NCBI GenBank assembly: GCA_028279305.1
Contig: JANQOA010000249.1
Span: 1-32,928 of the forward strand
Length of the DNA: 32,928 bases
Origin: Pseudomonadales bacterium
Lineage (GTDB): Bacteria > Pseudomonadota > Gammaproteobacteria > Pseudomonadales > Azotimanducaceae
Reading direction: 5' to 3'
Part shown: piece by piece, positions 18,920-26,078 of the stretch
Numbering within the stretch: position 1 is the stretch's first letter
How the letters are laid out: the number at the start of each line of letters is the position of its first letter
Made by a program: the position numbers and the translations under genes
Notes under the pieces: model-generated
Told to the model about the DNA's origin: nothing
Seen by the model: the letters and a program-made list of their open reading frames with translations, nothing else
The model's database searches: none

Positions 18920-19978
18920 ATGCGTACGTTAAAAGGTCCAGCGGTTTTCCTCGCTCAGTTCATGGCGGATGACGAACCGTTTAATTCCATCGAAGCCATG
19001 GCCCGCTGGGCTGCCGGTTTAGGTTTTAAGGGCATACAGGTGCCCATCGGCAACAAGGCGTTTGTCGACGTGGCGCTGGCCGCCGGCAGCAAAGATTATT
19101 GTGATGAGTTGAACGGCCGGGTGGCTGCATGCGGGGTGGAAATCACCGAACTGTCCACCCACCTGGAGGGGCAGCTGGTGGCTGTGCATCCGGCTTACGA
19201 CGAGGTCTTTGACGGGTTTGCCGCCGCTGAGGTGCGGGGCAACCCCAAGGCGCGCACCGAGTGGGCCATTCAGCAGGTGACCCTGGCCGCGGCCGCCAGC
19301 GCCAATCTGGGGCTGACCAATCAGGTGTCCTTTTCCGGCGCCCTGTTGTGGCCGATGATGTATCCCTGGCCGCCGCGCCCGGCGGGACTGGTGGAGGAGG
19401 GCTTTGCCGAGCTGGCGCGCCGCTGGCGGCCGATCCTGGACGCCCACGAGGACGCCGGCGTGAATGTATGTTTTGAAATCCATCCTGGTGAAGATCTGCA
19501 CGACGGGGTGACTTTTGAACAATTTCTGCAGGCGGTGGATGATCATCCGCGGGCCAACATTCTTTACGATCCCAGCCATTTTGTCCTGCAGCAGCTGGAT
19601 TACCTGGACTTTATCGACATTTACCATCCGCGTATCAAAATGTTCCACGTCAAAGACGCGGAATTTAACCCCAGCGGCCGCGCCGGTGTGTACGGCGGCT
19701 ATCGGGACTGGCTGCAGCGGCCGGGCCGGTTCCGCTCGCTGGGTGACGGGCAGGTGGACTTCGGGGCAATCTTCTCCAAACTGGCGCAATATGACTTTGA
19801 CGGCTGGGCGGTACTGGAATGGGAGTGCTGCCTGAAACACCAGCAGGAAGGCGCCCGCGAGGGGGCGGAGTTCATCAAGCGGCATATCATCCCGGTCACG
19901 GACAAAGCTTTTGATGACTTTGCCGCGGGTGAAAGTGATGCCGCCGCTAACCGGCGCATTCTGGGCCTGGACCGCTGA
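18920..19978 (+). CDS. TIM-barrel sugar isomerase/epimerase
   Basis: Second xylose-isomerase-like TIM barrel, 352 residues from the ATG. The frame is also open at a TTG three codons earlier, but the ATG at 18920 is preferred; AGAGGG lies upstream. Metal-binding residues fall in CFEIHPGED, ILYDPSHFVLQ, MFHVKDAEF and AVLEWECC, the expected Glu-Asp-His-Glu order. It is larger than the divergent relative at 16869 and not a duplicate of it. The gene follows the dehydrogenase by 69 nt and precedes the PhyH-type gene by 51 nt, so all three probably serve one degradative route. Confidence 0.92.
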   Translation: MRTLKGPAVFLAQFMADDEPFNSIEAMARWAAGLGFKGIQVPIGNKAFVDVALAAGSKDYCDELNGRVAACGVEITELSTHLEGQLVAVHPAYDEVFDGFAAAEVRGNPKARTEWAIQQVTLAAAASANLGLTNQVSFSGALLWPMMYPWPPRPAGLVEEGFAELARRWRPILDAHEDAGVNVCFEIHPGEDLHDGVTFEQFLQAVDDHPRANILYDPSHFVLQQLDYLDFIDIYHPRIKMFHVKDAEFNPSGRAGVYGGYRDWLQRPGRFRSLGDGQVDFGAIFSKLAQYDFDGWAVLEWECCLKHQQEGAREGAEFIKRHIIPVTDKAFDDFAAGESDAAANRRILGLDR

Positions 19979-20029
19979 CTGAGCGCTGCGAGAGTTTAAA
20001 GAAAGAGACCTGAGAGGGCGGATAGAACT

Positions 20030-20947
20030 ATGCAGACACAGATACTCGAACGTCCGGCAAAAATACTCACCCGGGCCCAGCGCGAGCACTATTTCAATAA
20101 CGGTTATCTGGGCGTTGAAGGACTGGTGGGCGCGGACTGGCTGCAGCGTTTGCGTAGCGTCACTGACGAGTTTGTTGAGATCAGCCGCGGCCTTGACGGA
20201 CACGGCTGTGATGCCGGCGGCGCAAAAGACCGGCGCTTTGATCTGGAACCGGACCACAGCCCGGAGCAGCCGCGCATCCGCCGCTTGAACTCTCCGGTGG
20301 ATTGCCACGAAGAGTACTGGGCGTTTGCCAGCCGCGGACCTTTTGTGGATGTGGCTGAAGACCTGCTGGGTGCGGACGTCAAGTTTCATCACGCCAAACT
20401 CAACTTCAAATGGGGCGGCGGCGGTGAAGAGGTGAAATGGCACCAGGACATCCAGTTCTGGCCCCACACCAACTATGACGTGTTGACCATTGGCGTATAT
20501 CTGACGGATGTCACCGCGGAGATGGCACCCATGGGGGTGGTGCCGCAGAGTCACGAAGGCCCGCTGTTTGACCTGTATGGGTCCGACGGTCAGTGGACCG
20601 GTAACATCCGTGACGACGAACTGCATCAGGTGGGGGTTGCCCGGGCGGAATACCTGGGGGGGCCGGCAGGTTCCATTACCGTACACAACTGCCGCAGCGT
20701 ACACGGCTCGCCGCCTAACCGCAGCGCGCAGCCGCGTCCGCTGTTGTTATGTGCTTACAGCGCCGCGGACGCGTTTCCGCTCACCAACCTGACCGCCGGC
20801 GGCAAATACGCTGAGGCGGTGGTACGCGGCAGCGCGGCGCGCTGGGCACGCATGGACAGCCGGCCGGTACTGATGCCGCCGGACTGGTCGAAAACTGGCT
20901 ACAAGTCGATATTTGAGCACCAGCAGGGGGAGGCTGCCGGGCAATAG
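20030..20947 (+). CDS. Phytanoyl-CoA dioxygenase (PhyH)-family Fe/2-oxoglutarate enzyme
   Basis: Non-haem iron, 2-oxoglutarate-dependent oxygenase of 305 residues. The facial triad is visible: His138 and Asp140 in KWHQDIQFWPH and His225 in SVHGSPPNRS, with Arg236 placed to bind 2-oxoglutarate. Substrates in the family range from acyl-CoAs to ectoine, phosphonates and secondary metabolites, so the name does not define the substrate. Its position behind a dehydrogenase and an isomerase suggests a hydroxylation or demethylation that feeds their pathway. The ATG at 20030 is preceded by GAGAGGGCGGA. Confidence 0.93.
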   Translation: MQTQILERPAKILTRAQREHYFNNGYLGVEGLVGADWLQRLRSVTDEFVEISRGLDGHGCDAGGAKDRRFDLEPDHSPEQPRIRRLNSPVDCHEEYWAFASRGPFVDVAEDLLGADVKFHHAKLNFKWGGGGEEVKWHQDIQFWPHTNYDVLTIGVYLTDVTAEMAPMGVVPQSHEGPLFDLYGSDGQWTGNIRDDELHQVGVARAEYLGGPAGSITVHNCRSVHGSPPNRSAQPRPLLLCAYSAADAFPLTNLTAGGKYAEAVVRGSAARWARMDSRPVLMPPDWSKTGYKSIFEHQQGEAAGQ

Positions 20948-20951
20948 CGCG

Positions 20952-21761
20952 CTAAGGGCCAGCCTGGTTAGCCGGAGCAACCGGCGCAAAACGGCTGGGC
21001 CAGGAGAAATCGCCGTTATTCTCGCCGCATACGCCCACCGCGGTGAGAGCCTGCCGGGGAATCGGTGAATTCACGCGCGGGTAAGCGGACCGCTGCCCGG
21101 GCGAAGACGAATCAAACTCGGCATCGTCCAGCAACTGCGCCTCGATACTTACGCCGTTTTCGTCCATCTCGATAATCAGCGGCGTGCCGTTCGCTTCCTC
21201 CGCCACGCGCTTGCACGCCAGAGCGATGAACGCAGAGCGTGCCCTGGCGCGCACGAAGCGGTTTTCCCGTTCCGGGGGCAGGTAATAGTGTTCGGAAAGC
21301 CCGGCCGAGAGTTCAGCCCGGGTGGCAATATGGTACAGGTGCGCGTCCGTCAACGCGCTGCGGTCTATCTGTTGGTAAAACTCGATGACGTTGCCGTCCG
21401 GGTCTGCAACCTGCAAGCGCCGGGTCATTGCGTCTTCGATGGTTTCCAGCCCAGGGAACCCGGTTTGCAGATCCGCCAGTTGCCGGTGCAGATTTTCCAC
21501 ACGGAAAGAGACAGCAGAACGGGAGGGTTGTGCGGGGCCGCTGCCGGTGACGATATTCAACTCGTCGCCGCGGTGGTTGCGCAGCAGGGTGACCTCCGCT
21601 CCCCTGGACGAGGTGACCGGCCGGAACCCCAACCTCCGGTAGAAAGCCAGGGCGCTGGTCTGATCGGATACCCGCACACTGGCGTGGGTTCTGAAGCTTT
21701 TCCTGAACAGGCTCAGCAGCGCAGCCTGGATGCGAATCCGCAGGTTTCGAAGTGACGCCAT
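20952..21761 (-). CDS. VOC (glyoxalase-fold) domain fused to DUF952 domain
   Basis: A 269-residue two-domain protein. Residues about 25-130 are a vicinal-oxygen-chelate domain: THASVRVSDQTSALAFYRRLGF, then VADPDGNVIEFYQQ. Residues from about 140 on match DUF952: LYHIATRAEL, a central ADP-ribosyl-transferase-like region, and YPRVNSPIPRQALTAVG ending in DFSWPSRF. DUF952 in standalone form is a roughly 110-residue protein. The first 20 residues are basic and hydrophobic (LRIRIQAALLSLF), perhaps an amphipathic helix. The stop lies only 2 nt past the convergent PhyH stop. No ribosome site is clear at the ATG. Function is unknown. Confidence 0.8.
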   Translation of the reverse strand: MASLRNLRIRIQAALLSLFRKSFRTHASVRVSDQTSALAFYRRLGFRPVTSSRGAEVTLLRNHRGDELNIVTGSGPAQPSRSAVSFRVENLHRQLADLQTGFPGLETIEDAMTRRLQVADPDGNVIEFYQQIDRSALTDAHLYHIATRAELSAGLSEHYYLPPERENRFVRARARSAFIALACKRVAEEANGTPLIIEMDENGVSIEAQLLDDAEFDSSSPGQRSAYPRVNSPIPRQALTAVGVCGENNGDFSWPSRFAPVAPANQAGP

Positions 21762-21944
21762 ATTGTGTACCGCATATCCGGTGGGTTACTGATCAACATT
21801 GCCTGAAGGCAGAAAGGGAGTATTCAGCAAGTAGGGGTGTTGGTCCACTGCCGAGCCTTAACACCGGCGGTTGAAAATTTGCGCATTAAGTAACACCCTT
21901 GCGGAATGGATTATCGCCCCCTTGCGTAAACTGGAAGCCGGTTC

Positions 21945-22427
21945 ATGCAGCTACTCCGCATTCTTTGTGCAATCCTATTTATGTTGAGCGTAACAGACGT
22001 TCCAGCCGCCGCAGCGGACCGCGACAGTGACGTGTTGTCAGTCCTGCAAGTGAATGATCAACTGACTGCAGAAATGCTCAAAGCGAACGCATCAGCGGTG
22101 CAAGCCATGCTGTCGGATCAGTTTATTGCATCCGATCCAAGCAATACGGTCAGGAATAAAGATGATCTGGTAGCCGTGGTTGCAAGCGGCCGTTTGCAGT
22201 ACGACTCGTTCGAGGTTGAGATCGATGCAGCCCAACGTCTCGGCGGCGGTCTGGTTGTGTTGATGGGGGTTGAGACCTCAACTCAGAGTGCCGTGCCTGC
22301 TGACGGTGAACTCAAGCGGACCGCCACAAGCAAAGCGCTCAAGCGCCGCTTCACCAACGTTTACCGGCAAGAAGAAGGCGTGTGGCGCCTGCTGGTAAAG
22401 CAGTCGACAGTGATTGCGGTCGAGTGA
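21945..22427 (+). CDS. Exported NTF2-like (DUF4440-type) protein
   Basis: A 160-residue protein with a Sec signal peptide (MQLLRILCAILFMLSVTDV, probable cut in PAAAA at about 20-25) followed by a cone-shaped NTF2-like fold: VLQVNDQLTAEMLKANASAVQAMLSDQF, IASDPSNTVRNKDDLVAVV, and the closing strands RRFTNVYRQEEGVWRLLVKQSTV. The family includes scaffolds and small enzymes; no catalytic set stands out. GGAAG precedes the ATG by about 6 nt. Base composition is visibly less GC-rich than in flanking genes, which may point to recent gain. The next gene starts 7 nt after its stop. Confidence 0.85.
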   Translation: MQLLRILCAILFMLSVTDVPAAAADRDSDVLSVLQVNDQLTAEMLKANASAVQAMLSDQFIASDPSNTVRNKDDLVAVVASGRLQYDSFEVEIDAAQRLGGGLVVLMGVETSTQSAVPADGELKRTATSKALKRRFTNVYRQEEGVWRLLVKQSTVIAVE

Positions 22428-22434
22428 GATTACG

Positions 22435-22869
22435 ATGGAAGATTCCATACATACGACCAGACGCCTGCGCTGCGCGCTGGTGCTGCTGACCGTCCCCCTG
22501 ACCTTTCAGATACTGCTGCATGTTTTCGTTTTCCCGGAGCATTTAGCGGCGCAATACGCGTGGCCCGAGCATGCTCAGCACCATCAGTTGAGAGGTGCCG
22601 TAGGCGGTACGGGATTGGCGCTTTGCGGGTTGTTGCTGGCGTTTGGCCCGCTCCGCCAGGGAGTAAAAGCTGCGTGGTGGTCTTTGGTCCTTATCGGCAT
22701 AGCGTTCTATGGAGGTTTCTGGCTGGCGACAGCGATAGTCGATTTTGGCGAGACCGGTTTAACCCGTTACGGCACCCTGTCGCACAACACCTTGCAGACG
22801 TTGATGTTCGCGGCTGGACTGTTTCTATCTCGGCCTGTCGTTACCGAACACGATGCGCGCGCGGGCTAG
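22435..22869 (+). CDS. Four-helix membrane protein of unknown function
   Basis: A 144-residue polytopic protein with four hydrophobic segments at about 15-35, 58-76, 86-107 and 122-138. I do not recognise the family. The ATG at 22435 is preferred over an in-frame TTG at 22414 that would overlap the preceding gene; GTGAG lies upstream. A His/Glu-rich patch (EHLAAQYAWPEHAQHHQ) lies in the first periplasmic or cytosolic loop. It is probably cotranscribed with the NTF2-like gene (7 nt apart). Confidence 0.7.
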   Translation: MEDSIHTTRRLRCALVLLTVPLTFQILLHVFVFPEHLAAQYAWPEHAQHHQLRGAVGGTGLALCGLLLAFGPLRQGVKAAWWSLVLIGIAFYGGFWLATAIVDFGETGLTRYGTLSHNTLQTLMFAAGLFLSRPVVTEHDARAG

Positions 22870-22874
22870 GTCAG

Positions 22875-22950
22875 CGATTGGCTGTTAGATTGCTGCCTTT
22901 CGGCGCGGAAAATTTGCCCAGCCGGGGTCCGGTTCAGCCGCAGCCAATCG
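22875..22950. repeat. Inverted repeat, 10-bp arms
   Basis: CGATTGGCTG at 22875-22884 is perfectly repeated in inverted form as CAGCCAATCG at 22941-22950, separated by 56 nt in the gap between the membrane-protein and MAPEG genes. The arms could pair in RNA as a long-range stem upstream of the MAPEG ribosome site, or form a protein-binding site. No U-tract follows, so it is not a terminator. Confidence 0.5.
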
Positions 22951-22999
22951 TCATAAACAATGTAGCGGCATTACTACAGAAACTGTATAGGAGAATTTA

Positions 23000-23389
23000 A
23001 TGACTATCCCGGACGCAACCATCCTGTATGCGGGTATTTTAGGCGTGATGGCCATAGGTCTCGGCGCAACGGCTGGAATTTACCGCGCCGGGAAGGGCAT
23101 ATCAATAGGTGACGGGGGTGATGCAGCGCTGACTCTGCGCATGCGCCGGCACGCAAATTTTATTGAGAACGTGCCGCTGGCGCTGGTGTTGTTTGGTTTT
23201 CTGGAAATGCAGGGGGTCTCCAGCTACGTGATTCACGGTCTCGGCGGCGCGCTGGTGGTGGGCCGCCTGCTGCACTGGGTCGGTTTTGATGAAAATGTCA
23301 AAAACCCTTTGCGCGGCACCGGAGCCGGCCTGACCTCGCTGTCAATCGCGGTGGCGTCCGTGTGGTGTGTTGTCCTGTTCATAGGATAA
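23000..23389 (+). CDS. MAPEG-family membrane protein
   Basis: A 129-residue protein with four membrane helices (about 7-27, 52-72, 76-92 and 108-128) resembling the bacterial YecN-like branch of the MAPEG family (membrane-associated eicosanoid/glutathione proteins). The signature is ALTLRMRRHANFIENVPLAL, in which the Arg, Asn and Glu residues form the polar core near the helix-2 start. Glutathione dependence is known for some members only. AGGAG lies 6 nt before the ATG. Confidence 0.9.
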   Translation: MTIPDATILYAGILGVMAIGLGATAGIYRAGKGISIGDGGDAALTLRMRRHANFIENVPLALVLFGFLEMQGVSSYVIHGLGGALVVGRLLHWVGFDENVKNPLRGTGAGLTSLSIAVASVWCVVLFIG

Positions 23390-23466
23390 CGGCTGCCGCT
23401 CCCCACAGCGGCTGAATCGGGGTACATTAGCCGGGCTGAGACTGAGTCCGGGAGGCATGTCCCGAA

Positions 23467-24573
23467 ATGGAAGTGACAGAGCGCGCTGCTACCTCGGGTT
23501 TTATTGCCTATCGCCGGGCGGATGAACAGGCGCCGGGTGATGACGTGCGAAAACTGGAGGCCGCGGCGCGTCCCGAACCGCTGCTGAAGAAATGGCGGGA
23601 CCATTGTTCACCCGGACTCATCGATGAGAACGGCAAGGTCCGCAACGTTTTCAGGAAAACGATCAAACACAGTGATGATCCCGTTTCTCAGGTGATTAAA
23701 GAAGTCAACCGCATCCCGGCCGCGGTTGCCGACTTTGAGCGGGCCTTGGCGGCAAATCAGGCCCTTGATCAGTTGACCCGGGACCACGTCAACATGCCGG
23801 TTTACAACGCGAGGGAACTGCAGCAGCCTTCTCTGGACAGCAACGGTTTTGTACTTGCCCGGCATCGTTCCGAGGTTGGCGACTGGTCGGATGAGCGTGA
23901 GGTGGCCGCGGTCTACTACGCGGAAATTGCGCATTTGGTTCAGGCGCTGACGGGTGCGTCCCACGCTTTCAGCAACAACCACCTGCGGCGGCAATCGGAA
24001 CCGGAAGCCGGCGGGGACGGTCCGCTGGCCAAGCTTATGGCCCAATCCAGGGGCCCGGTGCTGGGCGCCCACAACGATTTTACTGAGGCGTACGGCGAAG
24101 GCATCTTAAAAACCATTGCCGCGGACGGCGTGCCGCACACCCAGACTTTTGGCTTGACCGAGGCCATGCTGGCTGCGGGTGTTGATGAAGCGCTGCTGCT
24201 TGCGAGCAGAATCCTGGTCGTCAACACCTGGCGTTCTGTCACCCCCGGGCCGTTGCAGCGTTTCCCGCTGGCGCTCACGGACAGACGCTCCGTGCCCGCT
24301 GACAGCCTGCATCGTGCAACCATCGGCAAGGTGCCCAGCGGTCAGCCGCGCGGCGGCATCGAGATTTTCAGCGCCTCCCATTCAGAGCAACACCGGTGGT
24401 ACTACTACCCGGACCTGACGCCCGACGAGGTTATTCTGTGGAAAGGTTACGACTCCGCTGAAGTGCCGGCGCAGCCTACCCTGCATACGTCGTTTGACGA
24501 TCCGCAGACACCGCCGCACGCCCGGCAACGCCGCAGTATCGAATCAAGAGTGTTGTGTCTGCTGCCCGGATAA
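23467..24573 (+). CDS. CmcJ/NvfI-family putative oxygenase
   Basis: A 368-residue protein of the CmcJ/NvfI/GA4-desaturase-like group, known from cephamycin 7-methoxylation (CmcJ) and fungal meroterpenoid pathways. Visible landmarks: HRSEVGDWSDEREV, HNDFTEAYG (His202 and Asp204, placed as iron ligands), VVNTWRSV with PLALTDRRSV, and the C-terminal HRWYYYPDLTPDEVILWKGYDS then HTSFDDPQTPPHA. No secondary-metabolite genes surround it. GGGAGG precedes the ATG by 12 nt within a small inverted repeat (CGGGA/TCCCG) that could mask the ribosome site. The last codons lie in the hairpin at 24563. Confidence 0.85.
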   Translation: MEVTERAATSGFIAYRRADEQAPGDDVRKLEAAARPEPLLKKWRDHCSPGLIDENGKVRNVFRKTIKHSDDPVSQVIKEVNRIPAAVADFERALAANQALDQLTRDHVNMPVYNARELQQPSLDSNGFVLARHRSEVGDWSDEREVAAVYYAEIAHLVQALTGASHAFSNNHLRRQSEPEAGGDGPLAKLMAQSRGPVLGAHNDFTEAYGEGILKTIAADGVPHTQTFGLTEAMLAAGVDEALLLASRILVVNTWRSVTPGPLQRFPLALTDRRSVPADSLHRATIGKVPSGQPRGGIEIFSASHSEQHRWYYYPDLTPDEVILWKGYDSAEVPAQPTLHTSFDDPQTPPHARQRRSIESRVLCLLPG

Positions 24574-24580
24574 GCGGGCA
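24563..24580. terminator. Hairpin over a stop codon, between convergent genes
   Basis: Stem TGCCCG / CGGGCA with loop GATAAG; the loop holds the TAA stop of the CmcJ-like gene, and the convergent GNAT gene ends 3 nt further. It shares the CCCG(C/G)ATAAGCGGG core with the hairpin at 8482. No U-tract follows, so termination is only presumed. Confidence 0.45.
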
Positions 24581-24583
24581 ACC

Positions 24584-25024
24584 CTAGGAGAGCGGCTGCC
24601 GCATCTCCGAACCCACTCTGACAAATCCGTATTTTTCGTAAAATGGCTGGTTCTGTTCCGTGCGCTCAACGAGATATAAACCGTACTCCGCGCAGCCGCG
24701 TGCTCTGGCGTGTTCAATGGTTTTCTCAACGAGCTGCCCGCCGATGTTTTTACCCCGGCCCCGGGGATCGACGATCAGCTCCTCCAGTTGACAGTATTCA
24801 CCGCCGTAGCGCATCGCCACGTTGTACGATATGGACGCCATGCCGAGGATGCTTTCGTCTTCTTCCGCAACCAGGATCTCCCCACGCTGCCCGTCCAGCA
24901 GGGAGTCGAATATACTGCCCGCCCCGGTATCCGCCGTTTCTCCGGCAAAATCCATCAAAGACTGCAATAGCGCCATGCAGCGGTTCCGGTCTTCCTTACG
25001 GGCGTTGCGGATGATGATGTTCAT
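24584..25024 (-). CDS. GNAT-family N-acetyltransferase
   Basis: Acetyl-CoA-dependent acetyltransferase of 146 residues; the acceptor is unknown. Motif A is intact: QLEELIVDPRGRGKNIGGQLVEKTIEHARARGC, including the R-G-R-G-K-N-I-G pyrophosphate-binding loop. The tail QPFYEKYGFVRVG is the usual motif B. The frame is open upstream to 25138, but the domain starts at MNIIIRNARKED, so ATG 25024 is chosen. This start lies 29 nt inside the end of the preceding gene, which implies translational coupling with it. Confidence 0.92.
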   Translation of the reverse strand: MNIIIRNARKEDRNRCMALLQSLMDFAGETADTGAGSIFDSLLDGQRGEILVAEEDESILGMASISYNVAMRYGGEYCQLEELIVDPRGRGKNIGGQLVEKTIEHARARGCAEYGLYLVERTEQNQPFYEKYGFVRVGSEMRQPLS

Positions 25025-25487
25025 AATGTTCTGCCGGTGTTTCAACAAACTCAAATGCAGGCATGCAAAACAGCACCCCCTGCTCCTCTGCCGCTCTCCA
25101 GAGACGGGATAATGCCGGTCCCTTGAGAAGGATGGCATAGTTTATACACACAATCTTGTCACAGTGGTTGGTCCAGAACGACAGGCAGTTCCGGTTGGCG
25201 AGCTGGCACAACATCCATATGCGTTGACCGCGGTGGGAACAGTGTATCCACTCGGCAAAGGTGTGCTGGATAGGCTGCGCCGGCTGAAAGCGTCCCACGG
25301 TAAATCCGCCGACGGAAAACTCGGTGCCCACCACGGCATAGGGTTTTTCTGTATCGAATATTATGAATGTAGGGAAACGCCGATAGTCGTCCGGAGTTTG
25401 ATTGACCAACCTCAGGTAGCGTTCGGCCTGCCGGTTCCATTGCTCGAAATTCACGGCCTGTGTTTGCTCTGTCGTCAAAGTCAGCAT
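24996..25487 (-). CDS. Conserved-looking unknown protein, Cys/His-rich C-terminal half
   Basis: A 163-residue soluble protein I do not recognise. It has no signal peptide or membrane helix. Tyr and Trp are frequent (FEQWNRQAERYLRL), and the C-terminal half carries several Cys and His (CSHRG, LCQL, NRNCL, NHCDKIVC, LFCM, EHYEHHH) without a clear zinc-knuckle spacing. The ATG at 25487 is chosen over one 27 nt upstream because GGAGG lies 7 nt before it. Its end overlaps the GNAT start, so the acetyltransferase may modify it or its partner; that is inference. Confidence 0.65.
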   Translation of the reverse strand: MLTLTTEQTQAVNFEQWNRQAERYLRLVNQTPDDYRRFPTFIIFDTEKPYAVVGTEFSVGGFTVGRFQPAQPIQHTFAEWIHCSHRGQRIWMLCQLANRNCLSFWTNHCDKIVCINYAILLKGPALSRLWRAAEEQGVLFCMPAFEFVETPAEHYEHHHPQRP

Positions 25488-25514
25488 GTGCGGTCCTCCG
25501 TAATCCGTTGTCAA

Positions 25515-25544
25515 TCACCATGTGTGGCTTACTTGTTATGGTGA
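25515..25544. promoter_or_regulatory. Inverted repeat, possible operator
   Basis: TCACCAT (25515-25521) and ATGGTGA (25538-25544) form a perfect 7-bp inverted repeat with a 16-nt spacer, 28-57 nt upstream of the start codon of the minus-strand unknown gene. Position and symmetry fit a repressor or activator site; no family is recognised. The rest of 25488-25668 holds no gene or convincing promoter that I can see. Confidence 0.35.
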
Positions 25545-25668
25545 ATGACGGGTCCCGGGGATTCATAACCAACGGTTAACGGGGTGATGCGCATGTCACA
25601 TTTCAGGCTGGGAGACGGCTGTCGGGCCGGTGTTAGTGCTGTCCGGGCGTGGACCGGGGCTGCGGCTA

Positions 25669-25998
25669 TCAGACCGCCTGAGACATAAGCCAATTCAACG
25701 CCGGATCGCGGCTGGTGAACGTTGCCCAGGAAGTATCCCAGGGATACTCGCTGCTGATCTGTTCCATGATCTGCCGTTCGGTTTCCGTGCGCAGTACAAA
25801 AGCGACCGCGCCACGGGGTTGTTGTTCGTTCAAATGGTCAACCACGGAGTGTTCGTGCCTGCGGAATTCCTCCAGCATGGGCGCCCAGTTACACTGCGTG
25901 TAGTCGCACAGCACACGGAACGATCTGTCGAACCCGGGGTGAGCGTGCATTGAGCTCAGCAACTCGAGCATCTCCTTGAGACCCAGATTTCCCGTCAC
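25669..25998 (-). CDS. SpoIIAA/STAS-like small protein, start uncertain
   Basis: At least 109 residues resembling SpoIIAA-like (Crp-like/STAS fold) proteins: TGNLGLKEMLELLSSM, then a FDRSFRVLCDYTQCNW core strand, and a C-terminal VAFVLRTETERQIMEQI helix-strand. The only standard start is GTG at 25998, but it cuts off what looks like the first beta-strand: the frame remains open upstream to 26127, and the residues just before the GTG (EIDHSRKLAKFTV) read as coding and fit the fold. No ATG, GTG or TTG exists in that extension. A CTG at 26082 or an ATA at 26064 behind GGAG would be needed. It lies 3' of the alpha/beta hydrolase in the same orientation. Confidence 0.65.
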   Translation of the reverse strand: MTGNLGLKEMLELLSSMHAHPGFDRSFRVLCDYTQCNWAPMLEEFRRHEHSVVDHLNEQQPRGAVAFVLRTETERQIMEQISSEYPWDTSWATFTSRDPALNWLMSQAV

Positions 25999-26078
25999 TG
26001 TGAATTTGGCGAGTTTGCGGCTGTGGTCGATTTCCCGCTCGGTTATGGCGCTGGATTGCGTTATCCGTCTGTCTCCAC

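Noticed and set aside
19019-20704. Long minus-strand frame (561 codons) opposite the isomerase and PhyH genes
   Set aside because: The plus-strand genes have clear metal-site motifs; the antisense product matches nothing.
22757-22890. Possible integron attC site (GTTTAAC ... GTTAGAT)
   Set aside because: The ends fit the RYYYAAC and GTTRRRY consensus, but the left end is inside a coding region, the central palindrome is absent and the nearby inverted repeat lies outside these ends. No integrase is seen.
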